A stretch of DNA of 64,000 nucleotides from Raineyella antarctica (GTDB taxonomy: Bacteria; Actinomycetota; Actinomycetes; Propionibacteriales; Propionibacteriaceae). This document shows positions 38,425 to 44,367 of this stretch, piece by piece. How positions within the stretch are numbered: the first letter of the stretch is position 1; each line of letters opens with the position of its first letter. The translations under genes and the position numbers were made by a program. The stretch covers positions 38,210 through 102,209 of the forward strand of contig NZ_FMYF01000014.1 of NCBI RefSeq assembly GCF_900092135.1, in the 5' to 3' direction. The notes beneath the pieces are model-generated. The model searched no databases. It worked only from the letters and a program-made list of their open reading frames with translations, and was not told the origin of the DNA.

Positions 38425-38620
38425 GAGATCTGGCGTCGCGAGCACCCTGGAGCACGGTGGTCGCCGCCCCGACTGATTGTGCGACACATTGGTCCCCGAG
38501 CCGCTTCACTTCCAGCCAGCCGCTTCGCGTCGACCCGACGCGGCTGACGGGAAGCGACGCGGCTCCTCGGATTCACTCATCTCCGTCCGGTCCCGGACGT
38601 CGTCCTGGGGCTCCCAGTCC
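38425..38620. repeat. About 195-bp dispersed repeat, copy A
   Basis: This stretch matches 43704-43902 along its length, with roughly 85% identity by eye. It includes palindrome copy 4 in the middle and conserved flanks (for example CGCGAGCACC before and ATCTCCGTCCG after). It fills most of the 363-bp gap between the divergent dikinase and ADP-ribosyltransferase genes. I see no gene in it. Confidence 0.75.
38498..38565. repeat. 68-bp GTCGAC-centred palindrome, copy 4
   Basis: Centre GTCGAC at 38529-38534. The arms begin GAGCCGCTTC and end GACGCGGCTC, with several mismatches in the middle. It lies inside repeat copy A, between the start codons of two divergent genes. A terminator role is therefore not the only reading. 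Confidence 0.8.
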
Positions 38621-38686
38621 GAATCGCCGTCACACCCTCTACCTCGTGCCTTCTAGCGATCGCCTGGTGGTGCCAGACTCGATGAC

Positions 38687-39640
38687 ATGCAGAGGGCGTC
38701 GGGTGACTTCGAGCTGACGATGGAGGAGCTGCGCGCCGTTGTCCGGTATGCGGTGGCGTGCGCCGAGCCGTCACTGGTGCTGTTCGTGAAGGCCTGCCCG
38801 GACGACCCGCGTCCGGCAGCGGCGCTGGAGGCCGCCCGGGCCTTCGGTGCGGGTGCCGCCCGTTCACGTCTCCAGCGGACGGCCGCGACGCAGGCCCACC
38901 GCGCGGCGAGAGAGGCACCGACCGAGGCCGCCCGGCACGCCGCGTACGCGGCCGGCGATGCAGCTGCGGCGGCCTACCTGCATCCCTTGGCGAAGGCGAC
39001 GCAAGTGCGCCACATCCTGGGCGCTGCCACGCATGCCGCCCGGGCGGCCGAGCTGGCACGCGGCGACGACCCGGTGGTCGCGGAATACGTGATCACCGCC
39101 GCCGCAAAGCGGGCCGACCCGGTCGTCCACGATGTGCTGGCCCGCTATCCGCGGGCGCCCGGCGGACGGAACCGGGTCGCCGTCCTCATGCAGCGCCTCG
39201 ACGGCATGCTCCGCGATCCGGCACCACCCCCGCGCGTGGTGGACGACCCGGGCCCCTTCTTCCACGGGACGAAGGCCGATCTGCGTCCGGGTGACCTGCT
39301 GAGGCCGGGCTGGCGGTCGAACTACGGCTCGCGGCGGACGGCCAACCATATCTACCTGACAGCCAGGCGCGAGGGAGCCCCCTTGGCCGCCGCGCTGGCC
39401 GACGGCGAAGGCCCGGGCCGGGTCTACCGGGTCGAGCCCCTCGGCACCATCGAGGATGACCCGAACGTCACCGACAAGCGCTTTCCCGGCAACCCCACCC
39501 GCTCCTACCGGACGAGCGAGCCCGTGCGGGTCGTCGAGGAGATCCTCGACTGGCAGCCCCCGGAGCCACAGCTGATCCGGCACATGCGTGAGCGGATGGG
39601 CGAGCTGGCCGAACTCGGCATCGAAGCCATGGACGACTGA
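38687..39640 (+). CDS. arr: Rifampin ADP-ribosyltransferase with Imm5-like N-terminal domain
   Basis: 317 aa. Residues 191-300 are an Arr enzyme: FFHGTKADLRPGDLL, SNYGSRRTANHIYLTA, then EDDPNVTDKRFPGNPTRSYR. The catalytic His, Tyr and Asp of the Arr family are present. Arr transfers ADP-ribose from NAD to rifamycins and inactivates them. Residues 10-160 form a helical domain (ELRAVVRYAVACAEPSLVLF, DPRPAAALEAARAF, HAAYAAGDAAAAAYL) that resembles the Imm5-like immunity family and is not part of normal ~140-aa Arr proteins. CAGACT lies 7 nt before the ATG (probably leaderless). Cytoplasmic. Confidence 0.85.
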   Translation: MQRASGDFELTMEELRAVVRYAVACAEPSLVLFVKACPDDPRPAAALEAARAFGAGAARSRLQRTAATQAHRAAREAPTEAARHAAYAAGDAAAAAYLHPLAKATQVRHILGAATHAARAAELARGDDPVVAEYVITAAAKRADPVVHDVLARYPRAPGGRNRVAVLMQRLDGMLRDPAPPPRVVDDPGPFFHGTKADLRPGDLLRPGWRSNYGSRRTANHIYLTARREGAPLAAALADGEGPGRVYRVEPLGTIEDDPNVTDKRFPGNPTRSYRTSEPVRVVEEILDWQPPEPQLIRHMRERMGELAELGIEAMDD

Positions 39641-39661
39641 GCAGACGTCAGGGCGCCCGCC

Positions 39662-40177
39662 TCACCCTCGGGCGGTGTGCACCGTCTCGAGCCTCGCCAG
39701 ACCCGGGGCGAGGTCGGACCAGGCGACCTCGACGAGAAGCACCGCGGCGGCTGCCGTCGCCAAGTGCTTGCGTACGCTGTCCAGCGCCCCAGCAGAGGAC
39801 CGCGCCTCGTCGGCGAGCGCCAGCGCGAGAGTGCTCATCGTTGGCTCGTGGCCGACGACCCACAACGTGCGCACGTCCTCCGGCGCCTCCCGCACTGTTT
39901 CGAGAGCGCCTGTGGAACCACCGTCGTACAGCGCGCGTTCGGGCCGGACCTCGACGTCGCCTGCCCCCGCCCCGGCGATCAGTTGTTCGGTGGTCTGGAG
40001 GGTGCGCGTGGCGGTCGAGACGAGGACGAGGTCGGCGAGCAACTGCTCCTCCTGGAGCCAGCGGCCGAGCGCCTGGCCATCGACGACGCCGCGCTCAGCG
40101 AGCTTGCGCGCGTGGTCGCCCAGTGGATGGGTCTTCTTCGTCTTGGCGTGCCGGATGAGGACGAGCGTGCGGGCCAT
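39662..40177 (-). CDS. SixA-like histidine phosphatase
   Basis: 171 aa, ATG at 40177; TAGCGT lies 7 nt upstream and no ribosome site is visible. MARTLVLIRHAKTKKTHPLGDHARKLAERG carries the RHAK phosphohistidine motif, and WVVGHEPTMSTLAL carries the second His. SixA-type enzymes remove phosphate from phosphohistidine or small substrates. The gene is convergent with arr (21 bp apart). Confidence 0.88.
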   Translation of the reverse strand: MARTLVLIRHAKTKKTHPLGDHARKLAERGVVDGQALGRWLQEEQLLADLVLVSTATRTLQTTEQLIAGAGAGDVEVRPERALYDGGSTGALETVREAPEDVRTLWVVGHEPTMSTLALALADEARSSAGALDSVRKHLATAAAAVLLVEVAWSDLAPGLARLETVHTARG

Positions 40178-40221
40178 GGACGCCACGCTAGCGCGGGGCG
40201 GACATGGCGGGGAGCCCCGCA

Positions 40222-40311
40222 AGTGTCAGCGAAGGCCTCGTCCGCGACGTCAGGAGTCTGCCGGTGCTTGGCGATGTAGTCGCCGCGGTGCTGCCAGTCG
40301 ATCTCGTCACC
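40222..40311 (-). pseudogene. N-terminal remnant of a BrnT-like toxin
   Basis: The minus strand encodes DEIDWQHRGDYIAKH, then RQTPDVADEAFAD, which closely matches residues 3-30 of the intact toxin at 17763-18056 and then stops matching. The sheet and C-terminal helix are absent and no antitoxin follows. It lies just upstream of the SixA-like gene. Confidence 0.65.
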
Positions 40312-40327
40312 GACCGCGCACCAGCGG

Positions 40328-40525
40328 TCATCGTCGGCCGGCCTCGCCCGTTGCTGGGGTTCCTCGGCCGAGGGGCAGACGTCGCACCCGTACATGAGTG
40401 TTACTGAGCGACACGACAACACCCTGAAGCAGATCACTTTCCAGCGCACCCAAGTTGGCGAGCAGCAGGGCTGCTTGCCCCGCGGCGACACGGGGTGACA
40501 GGTTCTCGTCGACCAGAAGCTTCAT
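40328..40525 (-). pseudogene. DUF5615 PIN-like toxin with internal in-frame deletion
   Basis: 65 aa. MKLLVDENLSPRVA is the exact front of a DUF5615 toxin, but the next residues (LLLANLGALESDLLQG, then VVVSLSNTHVRVRRLPL) are its usual C-terminus. The middle ~50 residues, with the other acidic catalytic sites, are missing while the frame is kept. The start overlaps the antitoxin's end by 4 bp, as in intact pairs. The product is probably inactive; it could still bind the antitoxin. Confidence 0.7.
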
Positions 40526-40746
40526 GCAGCCGCGACGGGTCGGTTCTGGGGCATTGACTCTGCAGCAAAAGCAAGCGCCGCATGCACGTCCTGGCGCGTG
40601 AGGGACGGATAATCGGCCAGCAGCTCCTCCACCGTGGAGCCGGAAGCGAGTTGTCCCAGAACCGCTGACACCGTGACGCGAGTGCCACGGATCGTCGGTA
40701 CCCCGGCCATGATGCCGGGGTCCGCGGTGATCCTGCCGGAGGTCAT
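40522..40746 (-). CDS. DUF433 antitoxin
   Basis: 74 aa. RITADPGIMAGVPTIRGTRVTVSAVLGQLASG and VEELLADYPSLTRQDVHAALAFA are the complete DUF433 fold, a small helix-turn-helix protein paired with DUF5615 toxins. Its partner here is the deleted toxin gene overlapping its stop. Consensus TAGACT ends 6 nt before the ATG, so the message should be leaderless. Confidence 0.85.
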   Translation of the reverse strand: MTSGRITADPGIMAGVPTIRGTRVTVSAVLGQLASGSTVEELLADYPSLTRQDVHAALAFAAESMPQNRPVAAA

Positions 40747-40752
40747 GCGACG

Positions 40753-40758
40753 AGTCTA
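40753..40758 (-). promoter_or_regulatory. Leaderless -10 element of the DUF433 gene
   Basis: TAGACT on the minus strand, 6 nt before the ATG at 40746. It is the closest match to consensus among the leaderless-type promoters here. No -35 element is clear. Confidence 0.55.
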
Positions 40759-40883
40759 CGCGTGCAGACGTACCTGCCGCCGAGCGCCACCTCTGTCGGT
40801 GTTGCGCTGACCCACGGTACTTGCTGGAATCGCTGCAGAGTCGAGCGTCGGCCTCCGGCGTCGGCGTACGGGAGGAGAGCTAC

Positions 40884-42281
40884 GTGGATGCCGATCAGGT
40901 CATGCACCCCGGTCCGGGTGACAACGTCATCCCGTTCCCCGGTCGTCGGACGCCGCTGCACCGGCCGGTCCTGCTGCCGCGGCGAGAGACACCGGCGACC
41001 TTCGTCGTACGCATCGATCTGGACGATGCCGAGCCGCCGATCTGGCGGAGAGTCCGGCTGGCGAGCGATCTGACCCTGGCCCAGCTGCACGGGATCCTGC
41101 AGGAGGTGATGGGATGGACCGACTCGCACCTGCATCAGTTCACCATGGGGGCCGCGGCGACGGACGGACCGGTCCAGCCGTTCCTCACTCCGTTCGACGA
41201 GATGGATGCGTTCGACGGGGTCGACGAGGACGGGATCAGGGAGGCGGACGTACGCCTCGGCGAGGTGCTGGCGAGCGCGGGGGATCGGCTGGCGTACACC
41301 TACGACTTCGGGGACAACTGGCGACACACGCTGCTCCTCGAGTCGGTCGAGGAGCGCGCGGCCGATGAACCGGATGCGGTGTGCGTGGCAGGCGAGCAGG
41401 CCTGCCCGCCCGAGGACGTCGGCGGGATCGGCGGCTATGACGAGATCCTGGCCGGGCTGGCCGGCGCGGACGCCGACGACGAGTGGATGGCGGAGCGGCT
41501 GGCCTGGCTCCCGGAGGGATTCGACCCGGCGGAGTTCTCGGTCGACCAGGTCAACCAGGCGCTCGCGGCCGGGGTGATGCCGGACCTCACGCAGTGGCAT
41601 CCCGCCATCGTCGACCTGCTCTACAAGGCCGGGGGCTCGGGGCTGTCGCCCGTGGGTGAGCTGATCAGTCGGGCGACCCGTGGGCCGGCCGGGCTGAGCG
41701 ACGAGCAAGTCGCTGCGGCCGTGCACCCCTACGCCCATCTGCTGCGTACGGTGGGGGACGGGGTGAGGCTGACCGCGGCGGGCTACCTGCCGCCGACGGT
41801 CATGAAGGTGGTCTTCAAGGGCCTGGTGATCGAGCGGCGCTGGGTGCGCATCGGGACTCGGGAGGACGCCACGTTCCCGGTCCTCCAGCTGCGCGAATCG
41901 GCGGTCTCGCTCGGACTGCTGCGCAAGAGTCGGGGCATGCTGCTGGCGACCAAGGCGGGCCAGCAGTTGGCCGATGATCCGCGGGGGCTGTGGCGGCACA
42001 TCGCTTCCCGTCTCCCGCTGGGTCGGCCGGAGGAGCGAGACGCTGGCCTCCTGGTGCTGTTGACCAACGCCGCCGGGGACGACTGGTATGACTCGGCGGA
42101 GGACGGTGGGGCGCTGCTGGAAGACCTCGGCTGGGCAGTCACCGGCGCAACCATGCGTCAGGCGGCGTACGCGTGGGCGCGCCCCACGCTGGACGTGCTC
42201 GACGCGCTCAACGGATGGCGGGAGGACGCGGCAGCGAACGCCCCCGTTGCCAGGGAGGCATTGCGGCGACCCGAGGCGTGA
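40884..42281 (+). CDS. Plasmid pRiA4b ORF-3-like (IS1096 TnpR-type) domain protein
   Basis: 465 aa. GGAGGA at 40871-40876 is 7 nt before this GTG. Residues 35-190 are the pRiA4b ORF-3 domain (VVRIDLDDAEPPIWRRVRLA, TLAQLHGILQEVMGW, YTYDFGDNWRHTLLLE, CPPEDVGGIGGY). The remaining ~270 residues are helical, include ALNGWREDAA near the end and have no motif I know. The domain was first seen in plasmid and insertion-sequence passenger genes, but it is also common in chromosomes with no known activity. No transposase is adjacent. Confidence 0.8.
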   Translation: MDADQVMHPGPGDNVIPFPGRRTPLHRPVLLPRRETPATFVVRIDLDDAEPPIWRRVRLASDLTLAQLHGILQEVMGWTDSHLHQFTMGAAATDGPVQPFLTPFDEMDAFDGVDEDGIREADVRLGEVLASAGDRLAYTYDFGDNWRHTLLLESVEERAADEPDAVCVAGEQACPPEDVGGIGGYDEILAGLAGADADDEWMAERLAWLPEGFDPAEFSVDQVNQALAAGVMPDLTQWHPAIVDLLYKAGGSGLSPVGELISRATRGPAGLSDEQVAAAVHPYAHLLRTVGDGVRLTAAGYLPPTVMKVVFKGLVIERRWVRIGTREDATFPVLQLRESAVSLGLLRKSRGMLLATKAGQQLADDPRGLWRHIASRLPLGRPEERDAGLLVLLTNAAGDDWYDSAEDGGALLEDLGWAVTGATMRQAAYAWARPTLDVLDALNGWREDAAANAPVAREALRRPEA

Positions 42282-42303
42282 CGCCTCGGTGCCCGCGGGC
42301 GGC

Positions 42304-43170
42304 TCACCTGCGCCCGACCAGGGCGAGATGGTTCGCGAGTGCGTCGAGTCGGTCCTCGTACTCTCCGTGCGCAAGTCGCTGCCGCAGCAGCGCCGTCCAC
42401 TCGGCCAGATCCTCGCGGCGCTCCTTCCGACTCCGGCCGCGTCCCTTGGTAGTACGCCGCTGGTCGGCGACCCCGTCCAGGGCGCGCAGGTAGGCGTCGG
42501 CGAACTGACCCCACGCGTCGGCGGCGGGGAGCATGCCCGCGATGACCTGCGCGAGAGAGGTCTCCCGTTCGCTCACCCACCCCTCGCCTCGGCGGGTCCA
42601 GCCCCAGCGCGACTCCCAGCGCACCAACTGGCCGGCCGCCAGTTCGCAGAATGCGGCGTGGCCCTGCTCGCGCCGGACCGCGGCCCACAGCACCGCCGCC
42701 GCCTCGGAGACGACGAACCGAGCAGCCTCCACGGGGTCCTCGGACCGGAAGTAGTCGACGGAGCGCAGCTCGCAGGCCAGCTCGATCAATGTCGCCATGG
42801 CGGATGCAGCCGGCTCGACATCGCGACCGGCGAGGGCCTGGGTGGTCGCTTTCACGAGACGCTGGAAAGTGAACCGCCACCGCGTCCTTTCCTTCGGCGA
42901 GACCCTGCGGTCCCCGGCCAGATAGGCGCCATCCCGCGCCAAGGCCGCGAACTCCCTGACCTCGGCCTCGATCGCATGGGCGTCGACAGGTGCGTTCGTC
43001 CTGGCGGCCTGCGCGGCGGCGGATGTCGGGTCGATCGCGGCCATGATCCGCTCCCGTACGGGCGCCGATCCGCGCCAGTACAGCGTCCACAGCGCCTTCT
43101 TCAGGCCGGCTTCGTCCAACGCTGCCAACATGTCGTAGAAGTCATCTCGAGAGAGTCTGTCGCCCGCCAC
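42304..43170 (-). CDS. 288-aa protein of unknown function, copy 1
   Basis: 288 aa with a GTG start; TAGCGT ends 8 nt upstream, conserved in the paralogue, suggesting a leaderless message. I do not recognise the family. It is helical, with LSRDDFYDMLAALDEAGLKK at the front, VSPKERTRWRFTFQRLVK in the middle and GRSRKERREDLAEWTALLRQRL near the end; no signal peptide or membrane helix. A paralogue of the same length lies at 55637-56503, about 85% identical by eye. Both copies lie near a Fic gene (decayed here, intact there) and a YCII gene or fragment. Confidence 0.7.
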   Translation of the reverse strand: MAGDRLSRDDFYDMLAALDEAGLKKALWTLYWRGSAPVRERIMAAIDPTSAAAQAARTNAPVDAHAIEAEVREFAALARDGAYLAGDRRVSPKERTRWRFTFQRLVKATTQALAGRDVEPAASAMATLIELACELRSVDYFRSEDPVEAARFVVSEAAAVLWAAVRREQGHAAFCELAAGQLVRWESRWGWTRRGEGWVSERETSLAQVIAGMLPAADAWGQFADAYLRALDGVADQRRTTKGRGRSRKERREDLAEWTALLRQRLAHGEYEDRLDALANHLALVGRR

Positions 43171-43244
43171 AAGGCTGGACGCTACCAGCGCGATCCCACG
43201 GCCACCTGCATGCAGATTGCCAGCATGAGGTCATGCCCACGCTC

Positions 43245-43636
43245 TACATTCCTGCTGCGTTCCGGAGCTATCGCGAGTTCGCAGATCGAGGGGCTGTGGC
43301 CGTCGCCCAAGCAGGTGGCGCTGGCAGAGCTCGGGCACCCACGAACCGGTCCGTGGGATTAGCGCGCAGGCTGCTCCGGTGGCGAACAATATGACGGTGG
43401 TGTGGGAGTCCACCACGCGACTCGTTGATCTGGATCGTGTCACGGTCGACGATCTCGTCGGCCTGCAACGGGCCCTCTTGCCGCAGGACCCTGCCCTCCA
43501 TGGTCCCCGTGAGCGACAGAACTGGATCGGCGGCTCGAGCAGGCATCCGCTCGCGGCCGACTTCATGCCTCCCGCGCCGAAGCGCTTACCCGAGCTGGAG
43601 GCTCCGTCCCGACCTGTCCCCGGTCGGCCCGCCTGA
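43245..43636 (+). pseudogene. Fic pseudogene (frameshift and large internal deletion)
   Basis: The sequence matches the intact Fic gene at 59924 from FLLRSGAIASSQIEGLWPSP onward. An extra C near 43339 shifts the frame, and coding resumes with VANNMTVVWESTTRLV, NWIGGSSRHPLAADF and MPPAPKRLPEL. It then jumps near 43592 directly to the last residues of the intact protein (APSRPVPGRPA). About 700 bp are missing, including the HPFxxGNGR active site and the winged-helix end. The N-terminal ~70 codons are also absent. Confidence 0.85.
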
Positions 43637-43703
43637 CCGGCCGGTGCGCCGCCGAGCCAGAGTGCCCCGCGCACAGCGGTCCCGGCATTGCGGCACGTCA
43701 TGT

Positions 43704-43902
43704 CCAGATCTGCCGCCGCGAGCACCTGGAGCGCGGTGGTCGACGGCTCGACTGATGGTGCGACACGTTGGTTCCGAGCAGCTTCGCTTCCATGCAGCCG
43801 CGTCAGGTCGACGGGCCGCGGCTGCAGGGAAGCGACGCGGCTCCTCGGCGTCACTCATCTCCGTCCGTTCTCGGACGTCGTCCCGGGCTCCCAGTCCGCC
43901 AA
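43704..43902. repeat. About 195-bp dispersed repeat, copy B
   Basis: Partner of 38425-38620, sharing both flanks and the central palindrome (copy 5). It lies in the 380-bp gap between the Fic pseudogene and the YCII gene. Nothing else in the gap looks coding. Confidence 0.75.
43776..43843. repeat. 68-bp GTCGAC-centred palindrome, copy 5
   Basis: Centre GTCGAC at 43807-43812. It is the most diverged copy, but still has GAGCAGCTTCGC at one end and GACGCGGCTC at the other. It is embedded in repeat copy B. Confidence 0.7.
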
Positions 43903-44016
43903 CGCGATCGATGCTCCGCAGCAGTTCCGCGAGCTGGCCTTCCCAGCGCCGGACGTGCTTCGACCGATTCGGCACTACGGTGGAGTCCCAGGCAAGCCTG
44001 AGGAGGAGCGTGGCCG

Positions 44017-44358
44017 ATGACCAAGTACCTGATCTCGTTTCCCAGCGCGGCGATGGTGTTGTCCGAGGATGACTTCGCCGCCGTGTCCGACGCTGCGCAT
44101 GCGGTGATCCAGGAGGCAAAGGCTGCCGGCGTGTACGTCTTCGGCGGAGGGATCGACGAGGACGTGGCCCCCGTCCTCGTGGCCGGCGACGGAACGGTCA
44201 CCGATGACACCTACCCGCAGACCAGGGAGTTCAGCGGCGGCATCACGATCCTCGACCTGCCCTCGCGGGAGGCGGCACAGGAATGGGCCGCGAAGCTCGC
44301 CGCCGCCTGCCGTTGTTCTCAAGAACTTCGGCAGTTCGGGGAGGATCCCGCCTCCTGA
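44017..44358 (+). CDS. YCII-related protein, intact copy
   Basis: 113 aa behind AGGAGGAG. The dimeric alpha/beta YCII fold is suggested by MTKYLISFPSAAM, VYVFGGGIDEDVAPVLV and EFSGGITILDLPSREAAQEW; the end is KLAAACRCSQELRQFG. The role of the family is mostly unknown. Its last ~25 codons recur as an orphan fragment at 59601-59679. The stop is 9 bp from the end of the convergent helicase gene. Confidence 0.85.
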   Translation: MTKYLISFPSAAMVLSEDDFAAVSDAAHAVIQEAKAAGVYVFGGGIDEDVAPVLVAGDGTVTDDTYPQTREFSGGITILDLPSREAAQEWAAKLAAACRCSQELRQFGEDPAS

Positions 44359-44367
44359 TCGTGCGGC

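Noticed and set aside
38324..38686. Rifamycin-associated element (known 19-bp inverted repeat) in the divergent gap
   Set aside because: I looked for the GGGGCTTGCGGCAAGGCCC-type repeat and did not find a convincing match; the gap holds the dispersed repeat instead.
40743..42374. 543-codon open frame on the minus strand
   Set aside because: It is antisense to the pRiA4b-like gene, which has motifs, codon bias and a ribosome site.
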